From Escallonia rubra (Eukaryota; Streptophyta; Magnoliopsida; Escalloniales; Escalloniaceae), in contig JAVXUO010000422.1 in the NCBI GenBank assembly GCA_033065855.1, positions 248,001 through 312,000 of the forward strand: a DNA stretch of 64,000 nt, in the 5' to 3' direction. Made by a program: the position numbers and the translations under genes. The notes under the pieces are model-generated. The model saw nothing but the letters and a program-made list of their open reading frames with translations, ran no database searches and was not told the DNA's origin. How positions within the stretch are numbered: position 1 is the stretch's first letter; every line of letters starts with the position of its first letter. Below are positions 21,506-33,351 of the stretch, piece after piece.

Positions 21506-24145
21506 CTACTCAAAGGATGTTTTGTTATGAGACGATTTTGATTCTCGAAGTCTTCTTTCATCTGAGAGTAGCTTTGCAAACCTGCAGAAGTAATTGACCG
21601 ATTAGTACTACACTACCTGCTGAGTATAAGAAAAACAAAATGTAATGTATATGCTAATTGACTGATATACTTTCTGAGAGCATCCTCGTTTGTGCCACCA
21701 TGTTCTACTGGTTCAGAGAGACCCGTCTCCAAATTGACCCTTGAGACTGGTTTCTTCAGTAGACCATCGCCGATTTTCACAAGATTGTCCAAGTTCTCCT
21801 TTGTGGAAATATCAACCGAGGATACTTTTCCGCGTAAGTTGTCCTCCTGGTTTTGCATGCAGTAGAATGAGGACTTAATTCGACGCACCAAATTGAGAAC
21901 TCAAACAAAAACCAAATGAGTATTTATACTAAAGCTTACTTGGATTCGGAGGTAGTTTTCTTCAGAATGAAGGGCTTGGAAAACAACAGAAAGATGAAAA
22001 TCAACCATGTCTTGGCTTGCTTGGGTAAATACATCTACTAATGGAGTCGAACCTCCATGAAGTAACCAGCCCAGGACTCCCCATTTGCCTGCCATTTTAG
22101 CGTTATAATTCTTTTGCCCCTTCGAGGACCCTGTCCCTATTGAGATAACTAGCAAGCGACCATAGTCCATGGGCTTGATGGGGAACAAATCTGGGTCTTC
22201 GTTGAAAATCTGTTTGGTTACCTGGCTTATGGCAACCAGAGCCTGGAATCATCCATGTGAACAAAGAAAAACAGTCAGCTTTGAACTTCAGATATTACTT
22301 AAATACTGGATGGATTCAATTTCCTTAAAAAATCATCGCAAGGAAGTGGGGGACATATATCAACTTAAAAGAGATCTCTAAGTGTAATTTCTCTGATAAT
22401 TAACAGTACCGGATTATTTGCAGCAACACCACCATCAATAAGATTGAAGTCATAAGCAAAGTCATTTTTATCTAGGTTCTTGAAGTTGTAGGCTGGAAGA
22501 TAAGTTGGAGCTGCTGAGGTGCTGATGCAGATATCCGACAATCGAGCATCCAATTTTTGGTATCTTTTTACCTGCATGCGATCGATCAAGATTCTAATTA
22601 AGATCTGTTGCTTTCAAAGTTAATTTAACGTGGTAGTATCATCAATGCTACATGTAGCAATGCTACTCATTCCAAATTTTCTTTCCCCTTAATGCTGACA
22701 TAGAGTTTCAAAAGCTCACGTAATCCAGGCATTGCGCAACCTAAGGTCCTAGTTTTTCGAAAATTTGTTTGTGAGTCATATCATGTCGATTGCAATTTTT
22801 AAAAAACTAGTTGATCATGAAAAAACATGCGTGTAGGCTTGCATCCATAGCTTGCAACTCCTCTTTTAGCGACGAAAAGGACACCGCGTAGGTAAATTTG
22901 TATTCTCTTCGAGCCTAAAACTTTTTTCTTCTACAGGTCATGCCTAAAACAAAATAGACTTCTCTTTAAGTTCAAAATATTCCAAGATAATCAATTTTGG
23001 GGATAAGGATCCTCTGTTGTACAGCTATACAACATAGGATCTTTCTCCCAAATTTTGATATTGAAATCATCTACGGAAAATCCTCAGAGAGAGAGAGAGA
23101 GAGAGAGAGGAACCTCGTAAGTAGAGAAAATGGTTGGCTGCAAATTCTTGATGTCAAAAGTTGGAATTACTATGTTGGTCAAGGTGTGACTCAACCGAGT
23201 ATCTCCTAGCTTCTCCCTGACGAGCTCATGAAGGTACTTCCCGTTGTATTTTGGTCCTCTTAATTCCTTTAACAAGGTTTTGATTGATCCCAACGGGCCC
23301 CTGCAACTCGGCACAAACGTATGGTTGATTAGCAGTTCCCTCATTGAAGGTAATAACCAAAAAAACCATCCTAAAATGCGTCATACTGGTGCCTATGCTG
23401 AAATTTTCACGCTATACTTTTGCTCATGTGTTGAAGATATCACAAGAGATGTTGTGCACTGTATAGGCAAAGTCCCTAATTATCAAGGTTACCTCCTCTG
23501 CGGGAATATCTTAGGGCCGTGTTCCAGATAAAATGGCATGATATCTTTAGCCGCATATAGAGGACGGTTGCTTTCGTCGGGAGCAGTTAACATGGCTGTT
23601 ACGAGGCCACCGGTGCTTGTTCCTGCAATAACGTCAAAGTAATCTGCCAGTCTTGCTTCCTGCCCATCCAGCTCCTAAAAAATCTCATAGCTTATCGTTA
23701 GTATACAATTAGATTATAAAAAAAAAGCATGTTTTTGCGTTGAACGGATTCATTTCATGCTTTCTAATCAAATCTTGTGCATTTCAAAGGGTTTTAGAAA
23801 ACACCACATGGGAAGAAAGATGATGAAGCCCATATATTTTTCTCCTGGTTCAGTTTAAGAGAATGAATGAAGGTTCACGTATATGGTAATTCAAGGCATG
23901 CTCAATAAATACTACTCTTTTTACATCTCCTTCAAGTTTTTTTCCTCCAAGTCATTACATCAGCGACAACATTTTTCGATAGTTTCTCTGATAGGTGTGT
24001 TCCGTGCGAATACCTGAAGTTGAGATTCCAGAAAAGCAAGGATGGTACCAGGAATAATCCCTCTAATACCACCTCCATCTATGCTGAGAATGGTCACCAG
24101 ATTTCCGTATGCTGGGGGTTGGATTTGAGAAGCGGATGATTCCAT
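21506..24145 (-). CDS. PLP2: Patatin-like phospholipase A / lipid acyl hydrolase, copy 2
   Basis: This is a near-identical duplicate of copy 1 with the same predicted lipid acyl hydrolase role. The exons in coding order are 24145-24014, 23674-23493, 23300-23114, 22571-22410, 22242-21940, 21846-21671 and 21581-21506. All are the same lengths as in copy 1, and they join to 405 residues. GGGIRG, GTSTGG and DGG are intact. Relative to copy 1 I see F to L early in exon 3, Q to K, K to N and G to D in exon 4, and K to R at the end of exon 6. Most other changes are in introns. The intron 3 donor again starts GTTCCTCTCT and its CT tract is longer. Both copies appear functional. Confidence 0.93.
23088..23113 (-). 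repeat. (CT)n tract at the exon 3 splice donor, patatin copy 2
   Basis: In coding sense the intron starts GTTCCTCTCTCTCT and continues for about a dozen CT units, longer than in copy 1. Confidence 0.75.
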
Positions 24146-25587
24146 GCTCTGAATGAACATTCTTAAGATTGTAAAAAAGTGTTGTGCTTAAGTACAATTT
24201 GCAGGAGTCTAGCTAGAATAGGAAGATCACAATGTAGAAGTTGGTCTCAAAGTTTTGGATATGATACATGTTTCAATGCCTAAACGATCTATTTATAGGC
24301 CTCAAGCTTGAAAAGGATTCTTCCTGGTAGTCTCTTCTGTTTGGCCACGTTTTGTACTTTGTAATTCCATTAATTTAGTAGAAACTCAACCAACATGCGT
24401 CCTTAGCATTAACGTTACTAAAAGTATTTTGATCGTTATTGATAAACTTTGTAGCGACGTTTTTTTATCGCGAAATGCATTTAATGGCTTTTGTTGCAAC
24501 AAAAGATGTAAGCGGTTAGCCTCTCCAAACACTCAAAAGAACAACTATTATATTCCCATGGTCAAGTCAATGCGGATATCAATTGACCTCACGAGTTGTT
24601 AAGACCTACACGTACGGTTTAGTGACCTGTTCATATCCGATATTATCATCTTTGATAAAAGCTAGAACAATAATAAAAGGCTGCATGGCGCCTTGCAGCC
24701 TCCTGTACCTATCCAACCTCACAAGATTGCATGAACATGAGTTTAATAAAAGTACTAATCCCACGTTAATCATCAACTTGGAGGCGAATGTCCTTTAGTA
24801 CCTCCCTTAGAAAGAGACTACTTTTTTTTCAAGAAAATATTGATTACAAAGATAATAAGGATGGTAAATTAAAGGTTTTCTATCATCCTTGACTATATAT
24901 ATGAAGAACCATAGATTACTATGATATTTAGGCAAGTCACTATATTTAGGAGTCTTAAAAGCTGTTTTTGGTTGTTGCTAATACTTTATAAACAAAGCAT
25001 GAATAATCGAGCGACAAAATAATAGATAAGCAAGAACATCAGAGTATGATTTTCGATAACTTATTACATCGTGTGCACTAGAGCTAGCTACCATATGTAG
25101 ACACGAAAACTAAGAATTATTCCTAATTTTCAAAAATAAGGTCTCCCTTCAAAGGGCCGAAGAAAACTTGTAATATTAGGATTGCGGCACGAGAATTGTC
25201 TCCACAGTGTCGTCCATTATACAACACATAGATGCCGCAGCAATTAAGAATATTATATTAGCTTTTGATAGTCTGTCACAGTCTTTGGTTTGGCATGCAT
25301 GCAGTTCTATCATTATTTTATAATCCTCACGAAGCTTCACTACACGCTTCCTCTGGAAAAATTTAGAGGGAGAAAAGTGCTGGCGGCTACCAGTTTTCTT
25401 GCAATTCAGTGCTGATCTATAGTTTCAATTTTGGTGTCCTAAGACAGGGTAATCTTCATTTTGCGTTGGTTACAAGCAGGAATATTCAGTCCATGAACAC
25501 AAGCATCATAGATGTCAGCAAACGTAAAGCCGGATGACATTCCCATCAGATAGTGTAATATGATCATTTAAGTGCTACCGGAGATTG
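24146..25587. other. Upstream region of patatin copy 2, to the end of unit B
   Basis: This is nearly identical to 12912-14361. Identity ends after GCTACCGGAGATTG at 25587, the right breakpoint of the tandem duplication. Confidence 0.75.
24289..24297 (-). promoter_or_regulatory. TATA box, patatin copy 2
   Basis: TATAAATAG in minus sense lies about 145 bp upstream of the ATG, identical to copy 1. Confidence 0.6.
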
Positions 25588-26660
25588 TTTTACCTTTTAC
25601 TACTTATGTCTTACTCGAATTATCTCGAGCAAAGCAAGTATGAAGGATTCTACTTACTACAGCCATAGTTATAACAACGAGGCTAGAATCTCTTACTCAA
25701 AAATGAAACCGCTTCTTAGCGACGTTAATTCCATCAATATATAGATAGAATTCTATGATGGCCATTTAGAATGAGATGGACAAAATGATTCCAAGCAAAA
25801 ACAATTCTCATTATCTCTTGCAGCGAAATGAATTTAGTGGAAAATCGAAGCCACGGCTGATCGCTCTTTTCATTTTAATTTTTTTATGATAATTCTTTTT
25901 TGGGATATCACATGCATCGGCAATCCGGCAACAAAATATTCCTAGTGATTTGAGTTATCCAATACTAGTTGCCACGCCGTGCACCGGGACTACAGATCTT
26001 TAAAAAGTGGGAAATTACCACCTTGCAAAGGTAGTTAATTATTTTTCGTTTTTGGTAATATATAAGTGTTATATTTAAGGATGTGTCGGTTTCTTAGCGC
26101 GTAACACCAAGAATAGGTACCTAGCACCAAATGCATAGACGAGGAAGCTTGTATACTTGGCCCTATTAGCTCGCTTAGCTGTGCTTATGTTCAGGCTCGT
26201 TTAGCAGGGATCATCTTCTGGAGTCAGCTTGTGGACGAGTCTCAGAATTTTTACTTAAGTGCTTGTTCGTCAAAAATAAAAAAGAACTCCTGGCCCGGTG
26301 GGCTCGTTTGGCTCTGCTAAAATTTAGGCGTCTTGAGCAGGTATAGTGTTTAGGCTGACTCGGTTTCGTGTGGAGCTGATGAATTGTTGCGCAAGCTTGT
26401 GTTCTTAAGCCTTGGGAGGACTAGCTGCTCCTGGTTGCCCCGTCACCGCTCTTTCAGTTAAATGAGTTCTGGCTCATGATCATGATTGTTGAGCTAGGCT
26501 ACTTAATCTTTATTAACTAAGTTATCCCGAATTTCGAGATCAAACTATCATTATAAACATTAAAATTAGGTATAACTGTATGGTACATTGTATACAATTA
26601 TACTTGAAAGTTGATGAAATTAGCTACTTTTGAAAGTTGATGAAATTAGCTAAAGGAGCG
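25588..26660. other. Intergenic, no gene seen
   Basis: This is single-copy-looking AT-rich sequence. A short direct repeat (TTGAAAGTTGATGAAATTAGC) lies just before the LTR-like element at 26661. Confidence 0.5.
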
Positions 26661-28361
26661 TGTGGATGTTAAATTATATATATTAATATGGAAATTACAT
26701 TATCGCTATTGTCTTAGTCTATAACATTTTATAGTTTCCCCAACTTGTATAAGATTCTATTTTCTGTTTCTGGTAGGACAGTTTTCTCTTACATATATAA
26801 AGGTCTCATTTTACTCAGTTTTATTAATGCTCTCTAATATAATTATCTTTCCATTTACCTTTTCTAACATGGTAACGCTAGCAGCGCCATACGATCTGCC
26901 GGTTTGAGAGTTTTTCAACTATTTTCGCAAATTCCGGGGAACGGCATAATCGATCAATTCATGTGTTTTTGTTTCTTCTCGTGCTTTTCTTTTCTTCTTG
27001 AGTTCAAAATTTTGGTCTTTCTTTCCTGCCCTTTCTATACAGTGATCTTCGCTTATATGCTGAAACCTTAGCCACTGCCCACTCTTACCGTTCATCAACT
27101 CTATTTTATTTCGCTCAAATATAAAAAAAGAAAAAAATTCCTCTTATGTTACCTCTGTCGATTTCCTTTAGCCCAAACTTTAATCCAACAGCCCCATAAG
27201 ATTTTGTTCCCTCCACCGATCACAACGCTGCTAACCATGCCACCATTTTCATCCCCACGCGCCCCCACGCACCGCTCAAAGTTTCGATCTTCAACCCATG
27301 CGTCACTATAGAGCCACGCGCTCAGTTCTCCAGACACGATTCTGGGTTGACCCACAGAAATTGAGGCCGTTTTTCCGACCCGACCCTGTTTTCTAAGCGG
27401 TTTGCTGTTTTCAGTTCACTTAGACCAGTTTTTCTACTTTTGACCAGTTCACTTGATTTCGACCTGGTTTTCTCACATCTCAAACTGGTTCCCACCCTTT
27501 TTTATCATCTTGAACCCATTTCCGATATCTGTTTGCTCCACTCTTTATATTTTTTTGCTTTGAGCCTTTCTTTATGTTCCTTCATTTTTGTTACTTGTTT
27601 TCTTATTCTTGGCTACCATGGATCTTGTTCTTAGTCCTCGGACCTCACCCTGAGACCTTTATGGTCGTCAGACCTCACCCCGAGACCTTTATGGTCGTCG
27701 GACTTTGCCCCGGGACTCTTGCTCTATTCTTAGTCGCCAAACCTCGTTCTAAGACTCATGCCTTGTTCTTAGTCGTCGGACTTTACTCCGAGACCTTTAT
27801 GGTTGTCGATATTTGCCCTGGAACTCATGCTCTGTTCTTAGTTGTCGGACCTTGTTCTGGGACTCCTTCCTTGTTCTTAGTCGCCGAACTCACCCCGAGA
27901 TCTTTATGGCCGTCAGACTTCGCCCCGAAAGTACTCCTGATCTGTTCTTAGTCGTCGGGCCTCGCCCTGAGACTTTGATAGTTGTCTGATTTCGCCCCGG
28001 ACTCTTGGTTGTTCTTACATCGTCAGACTCTACACATGGAATTCATCTCAACTTAGATCTCACATAGTGCAGGTAGTAACAAGACACCGCTCCGGACTTA
28101 AACTCCAAACTCAAACTTGTTCATTCTCTACCAACTTGAGTTTAATGGGGTATGTTCGATGATACATTATATATTAATATGAAAATTACCTTATCACTAT
28201 TGTCCTATGTCTAGAACATTCTAAAGTTATCCTAACTTATATATAATTTTCTTTTCTGTTTCTTGTAGGATAATTTTCTCTTGCCTATATAAAGGTCTCA
28301 TTGTACTTAATTTTATTAATGTTCTCTAATATAATTATCTTTTCCTTCACTTTTTCTATTA
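26661..28361 (+). mobile_element. Probable small non-autonomous LTR element
   Basis: Two direct repeats of about 209 bp (26661-26869 and 28153-28361) share the layout TGT, then TTATATATATTAATATG-like sequence, then a TATATAAAGGTCTCATT block (a possible TATA region), and a TTTTCTA end. The left one closes with AACA, followed by TGGTAACGCTAGCAG, which resembles a degenerate primer-binding site for initiator methionine tRNA. A short purine-rich run (AATGGGG) lies just before the right repeat. The interior of about 1.28 kb has no gag or pol, only the tandem array at 27628-28030. No clear 5-bp target duplication was found, so the call is tentative. Confidence 0.55.
27628..28030. repeat. Degenerate minisatellite with 30- and 39-bp units
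   Basis: About 11 units run head to tail, each starting near GTCGTCGGAC. Short units end in GAGACCTTTATG and long ones in TTGTTCTTA. Part of the array stays open in one plus frame, giving a repetitive peptide (PETFMVV and ALFLVVG blocks). Imperfect units and the lack of a gene context argue against a real protein. Confidence 0.85.
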
Positions 28362-29361
28362 GTGTACATATGAACGACCTGATGATATTCAAGCTCAACT
28401 AATTTGTTATCCGAGATCAAACTTTGACATGAAGGTCCGTGACATTATATGCTCAAATCACTTGTTGCACTACGCAATTGGAGCCCTGAAAGTTAAAGAC
28501 TTGTTTACAACTTACTCGAGTTTTGCTTTTCAATTTGGTAAGGAAATATACATTCAAGGAGAGAGGTTGAGAAGAAAACGGGCTTTGATGAGCAATAAGG
28601 AGAGGCATGTTAATTTCCTATGAGGACTAATTGGAAAAAAATTGTTCAATAATTAGTTTACTAAAGTTTTTAACCGACGTGGTTTTATATAATTACGACA
28701 AGGTAGCTCTCGTCAAAATTCATAAATCTTGCATAATGTGTATGTTACATTTTGTTTGTCAAGTATAATAGATTTACATTCTTTTTAAAATTTATAAATC
28801 AAAATAGCTAGTCTTCTACATTCTAAACCTCAAATTTTAACTTTTGTTTTCTTGATATATAGGTTTTTAATTGTAAAATTATTTCTAGAGATATAATAAT
28901 CATAATTAAGTCAAAATGCTAATAATTACTACAAAGGTTTACTAATTAGTCTATCGTTCTCGTGAATTCAGTTGATTATAAAAGTAAGGAGCCCTTTATT
29001 TGTCGACGGGTAACCAACATACAAGTTGTTGGTTCGTACACGTTTTACCATGAATTTTGTAAGATTTTCATGTTACGTGTGGATATTTACCATTAAGAAT
29101 TGTTCTCAAATATTATAAGGTTATTTAATTATTTCTTCTAAATCACATATGCTATTTCTTCTAAGTCTATCTTGTATATGGGACATAATAGTTCAAACTA
29201 TCTTGTTGTTCTTGAAATTCGATTAGTTCTAAAAATACAAAAGTTCTTTTGTCGCGAGTCCCAGCCAAAAAGATGGTCTATATTTGGTTTACCATATATA
29301 TATTAATTATTTGATATAGTAATTATGTATCCACTGATATATATAGTAGAAGTATATATAG
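28362..29361. other. Intergenic, no gene seen
   Basis: This is AT-rich. The open frame at 28429-28623 has no recognisable domain. Confidence 0.5.
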
Positions 29362-29721
29362 GAGCTGATCCACGGCCGCTAGCAACTTAAACTAACTTGC
29401 CAGCACGATCTGGCCATCCGTCTATCGTAGATGGACGAGCCAGATTTAACTTTAAAAAACAGAAAATAAAACTATTATCCACTACCTTATGTAATGAACG
29501 GAAATTTTGACCAAAATGCCTCAGAGGAATTTAACGAGTCCAAGGGATTCCCAGACAAATATGGGGGATAGTATGATAAATTTCACCGTCCGCTATATAA
29601 TGTAACATATGGTAAAGTTTACTTAAAGAAACAGATCTGACATGTCCATCCGCGATGAACTGACAACCAAATTGCACTGGCAACTTAGCTTAAGTTGCGA
29701 GCACTATCAATTGATCAACTT
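29362..29721. mobile_element. MITE related to the one at 7939-8155
   Basis: The left end GCTGATCCACGGCCGCTAGC, with the following AACTTGCCAGCACGATCTGG, matches the smaller MITE. The right end reads in complement AAGTTGATCAATTGATAGTG. The interior differs and is longer. No coding sequence is present. Confidence 0.65.
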
Positions 29722-30579
29722 CAGATATCCAGGAATATAATAAACTATACTAGATACAACTAATATTTATCAATTATAACATCACTTTTTTACTCTTATG
29801 TTATTTTTGCTTTTTAAAATATATGCTCTTTATTTCATTACTAGAGAGTGATTTTAAGGTTACAATAATCAAAATTAAGTCGTGATAAGTTAGTACATTG
29901 GTTACGTATTTTGATTTAATTTTCAATTTACATAAAGCTTACTATCACAGAGCTCATCATAGTTTTGCAAAGTTGATAAATTCAAAACTAAGGGCTCATC
30001 CAAACTATTAGTCAGAGACCTTTAGACACCCTAATATACTTACTATATAGCTTTAAGTCTTTTGAGGTAGCTATCGTAATTTACTACTTATTGGTTTTGC
30101 AAATTTAGCTAATTAAAAACAACCCCACTTTTTTAATCGTGAAGTCCCATTGAAACTTGTCCCTTTTACCAAAAGGATTTATTTAGATAATTTTTGGCAT
30201 TTGTTATGGTAGATATATATTGAAATAAAATAAACTTAACTAAAATGTCACGTCGACTTAGTTTTTCTAAATCCCGTATGTTATTTATGATTTCTGGATC
30301 TATAGATTTCTATTTTAATTTTCATACTAGAGAATCCTTTTACGAATATGAAAATAGAATTCACTCTGAATAAGTAATTATAGGATTTATTATAAATCTA
30401 CTTAATCAATAATTAAGGACCTCTGGAGACCTTACGGTTTTAATGAATTTAATTAAAGTGCCATTAGTCATTATTGAGAGTGCTAATAGGATTACTCTTT
30501 CAAGTAGGAAAGGGTTATTGTGTTGTGATACGATTCTACTAGGAACTGAATTCTGCTAGCAACTGTTTACACTACTCGT
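29722..30579. other. Intergenic and promoter region of the WNK gene
   Basis: This is AT-rich sequence without genes, leading to a TATA box at 30581. Confidence 0.5.
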
Positions 30580-30580
30580 C

Positions 30581-30588
30581 TATATATA
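30581..30588 (+). promoter_or_regulatory. Probable TATA box of the WNK gene
   Basis: TATATATA is followed by a C/T-rich start region. It places transcription start near 30610, about 300 bp before the kinase ATG. Confidence 0.45.
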
Positions 30589-30685
30589 TCGACCTCGATC
30601 AACGAAAACCAATTTCTTGCCTACAACTTGCAACATACAGCCATCGTTGTCTCGATCGCGAGGGTACCCAATTGATGAAGAAACA

Positions 30686-30841
30686 ATGGCGTCAGTCGAG
30701 AACCAAAGCCATATGATCTCGAACATGAGTTTGGATTTGAAGTCTTTCCACATAAACTTCGTAGCCTGTCGATTCCGTCGTTCTGCCATCGATTCCTTCT
30801 CCGTTGCCATAGAAGCCTTCTCCGAGCAGGTTATTCTTTGA
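30686..30841 (+). other. Upstream ORF in the WNK leader
   Basis: If transcription starts near 30610, the leader holds a 51-codon ORF (starting MASVENQSHMISNMSLD) that ends at 30841, 76 bp before the kinase ATG. An overlapping 13-codon ORF starts at 30675. Either could reduce translation of the kinase. I do not recognise the peptide. Confidence 0.35.
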
Positions 30842-30917
30842 TCCCTTTTTCTTTAACCTAGGGTTTCCAAGTTCTTGCATTTTTTTGGGCATCCGTTTCA
30901 ATATCGTTGTCGGCGCT

Positions 30918-32582
30918 ATGGATTATGAGTACGAGGAGGGTGTCGTTGAGGAGTCGCCGGACGGTCGGTACATCCGGTACGCTGAAATCTTGGGTAGTGG
31001 AGCTTTTAAGGTTGTTTACAAGGGTTTTGACCAGGATGAGGGCATAGAGATTGCTTGGAATCAGATGTGTATGAAAGACGACGCTTTACAGTCAGCGACA
31101 CATCGGGAAAGATTGCTTTCAGAGGCGGTGCTGTTAAAGTCGCTAAAGCATGACAACATCACCAAGTGCTATTGCTCTTGGGTTGATGAACAGCACAAAA
31201 CTGTGAACATGATCACCGAGTTATGCAGTTCCGGGAGTCTGAGTCAGTACAGGAAGAAACACAAAAGCGTGGACTTGAAGGCGATAAAAAACTGGGCGCG
31301 ACAGATTCTGCATGGGTTGAACTATCTGCACACTCATAGTCCTCCTATTGTTCATAGAGATTTGAAGGGTGACAATGTGTTTGTTAATGGGAACCACGGC
31401 CAGGTTAAAATCGGGGATTTAGGGTTTGCAACATATTTGGAGCAGGGCACCGCGAGGACCGTTATTGGTACGCCGGAATATATGGCCCCGGAACTGTTTG
31501 AAGATGATTATAATCAACTAGTGGACATATATGCCTTTGGGATTCTGATGATAGAGTTGGTCACTCGTGAGTACCCTTATAGCGAATGCAAGAATTTCGG
31601 GCAGGTTTATAAGAAGATCATATCGGGTGTAAAGCCGGCTGCTCTTGATAAAGTGAAGGATCCCCAGGTAAAGGAGTTTATTGAGAAGTGTTTGGTTCCA
31701 GCCTCTCAGAGGTTGCCTGCGGCTGAGCTTCTAAAAGACCCGTTCCTCGTATTTGGAAATTCGAAGGAGATTGTGCGTGGACATTCGAAGTCACCCATAG
31801 ATCCCTTGCTCAAATCATTGAATGTACCCAAGCCTGATTCTCAGATTTCCATGGTCCTAGAGCCTAGTTTTGGTGCGAGGAGCACGAGTGAAACTCCATC
31901 AAGCATCGATTCTTGGAGCTCCAGTGATAAGAAGGAATTCAGATTGAGAGGGAAAAGGATTGATGAGAAGTCGGTCTCATTTGTATTGAACATCACTGGC
32001 TTGCGCAAGAACAAAGTCGAGTTTGTGTTCGATCTTGGTGCTGATACTACACTTTCAGTAGCTAGTGAGATGGTTGAGCTCGACGAATTTTATACTGAAG
32101 ACGTGGCTCCTGTAGCCGAGTTGCTGGACAGGCTGCTTATGAAACTTGTACCAAGCTGGAAAATTTCATATTATGGAGCACATACCTCACATGAGAATTC
32201 TGCTCAAGGGAACCATTTCGCTGAAGAATCAAGTGTGTCAGACGACAAGGAAGTACTACATGCTGACTGCTGTACTGAGGAAGGCACTAAGGATTCAATC
32301 CAGTATGGTTCTGGAAGATGTTTGGGCAGTGTTTATGAGTCAGTCAAATCAAAGGAAATGCTGAGTTCATGCAGCGGCATGTCTGAGGATTCGAGCTTGA
32401 CTGCGTCTTCAATCTCACCGCCAGACGTTGATCACTTATATGGGCTGAAGCTAGAGCTAGATGTAATTGAATCTCAGTACCAGCAGTCTTGTCGCCAACT
32501 CTTCAGGCAAAGAGAGGAAGCAATGGAGGAAGCCAAAAAGAGGTGGATGGAAAAGATTACTCGTGTTATTGGATGTAAGTAG
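30918..32582 (+). CDS. WNK8: WNK-family serine/threonine protein kinase, WNK8-like, intronless
   Basis: This cytosolic kinase belongs to the with-no-lysine family. Plant WNKs act in osmotic and salt signalling, flowering time and the circadian clock. The first ATG in frame gives 554 residues (start MDYEYEEGVVEESPDGRYIR), close to Arabidopsis WNK8. The kinase domain covers about residues 20-280. The ATP-binding lysine sits in the glycine loop (GSGAFKVVYKGF) and subdomain II reads IAWN, the WNK signature. The catalytic loop HRDLKGDN, the metal site GDLGFA, and GTPEYMAPEL are intact. A small WNK/OSR1-type domain follows (EFRLRGKR to LLMKLVPSW). The C-terminus is a charged helix likely to form a coiled coil (LKLELDVIESQYQQS). 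Family genes usually contain several introns, and this copy has none, which suggests retroposition. It lies between divergent minus-strand patatin genes and is unrelated to them. Confidence 0.93.
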   Translation: MDYEYEEGVVEESPDGRYIRYAEILGSGAFKVVYKGFDQDEGIEIAWNQMCMKDDALQSATHRERLLSEAVLLKSLKHDNITKCYCSWVDEQHKTVNMITELCSSGSLSQYRKKHKSVDLKAIKNWARQILHGLNYLHTHSPPIVHRDLKGDNVFVNGNHGQVKIGDLGFATYLEQGTARTVIGTPEYMAPELFEDDYNQLVDIYAFGILMIELVTREYPYSECKNFGQVYKKIISGVKPAALDKVKDPQVKEFIEKCLVPASQRLPAAELLKDPFLVFGNSKEIVRGHSKSPIDPLLKSLNVPKPDSQISMVLEPSFGARSTSETPSSIDSWSSSDKKEFRLRGKRIDEKSVSFVLNITGLRKNKVEFVFDLGADTTLSVASEMVELDEFYTEDVAPVAELLDRLLMKLVPSWKISYYGAHTSHENSAQGNHFAEESSVSDDKEVLHADCCTEEGTKDSIQYGSGRCLGSVYESVKSKEMLSSCSGMSEDSSLTASSISPPDVDHLYGLKLELDVIESQYQQSCRQLFRQREEAMEEAKKRWMEKITRVIGCK

Positions 32583-33351
32583 AGATAGTTCTACGTCTTA
32601 ATTTTTTCTCTGCTTTGTACTTCGCTTTTATATAATGAAGTCAATAATATCTCCCATTTTTTTCAATCAAGATTTTTGAGTTTACACCTTTCAAGCTACT
32701 TTGTAATGCTAATGGTAACGAAGTGAGTTCAGCCATAGCACTTCAGACTCTTAGCAGAAGAAATAATAATGCTAACAGAATGTAACTTCTACGCGAAAGG
32801 AGAAGCATAAAACGTGGTGGGGAAGATGGGACATATCCAGTATATATAATTCGAGTGCAACATTGTAGCAATAATGGTTGTACTCGGCCGGTTTATATAC
32901 TTACAATTTATGCGCTTCAGTTAATAAGGTAGGTAGTCGTGAGAACAACAATGTTCGTTTTACATTAAAAATCCTATGGTTGACACCCTATTTATAATTA
33001 CCTTGGACATTTGTAGAGCAGAATTTTTCATCTTCCAATTGTTTCGTTTAATGCAAAGACTATAGAATTCTCTTTACCTAGACTTTTCTAGATAATCTGA
33101 AAATTACAAGTTAATTGAACTTTCCAAGTTCCAACAGCTATAAGATAGGGTTTACATATATCATCGTAACTATTCGTTGATACAATGTCCTCGAGTATTA
33201 CATTTCATTTTAATTGGCAATTAAAGTGATGAATTGGAATGAAGACATTTAAAAAGCACATAATGAAAAGGGAACAAATATTCATTTTATTCGGCTACAA
33301 ATTCTTGTCATCCTTTTGTAGTTATCAGCCTGTCACTCTTGTGGGTATGAT
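32583..33351. other. Intergenic between WNK and patatin copy 3 (convergent ends)
   Basis: This contains the 3' flanks of both genes. No additional gene is seen. Confidence 0.6.

Noticed and set aside
27628-28030. Repeats with similar spacing suggesting a CRISPR-like array
   Set aside because: Units are head to tail without spacers, degenerate, and in a plant nuclear context. This is a minisatellite.
30885-30917. An upstream extension of the WNK protein by 11 residues
   Set aside because: The extended frame begins with TTG, not ATG. The first ATG is at 30918 and matches the family start region.
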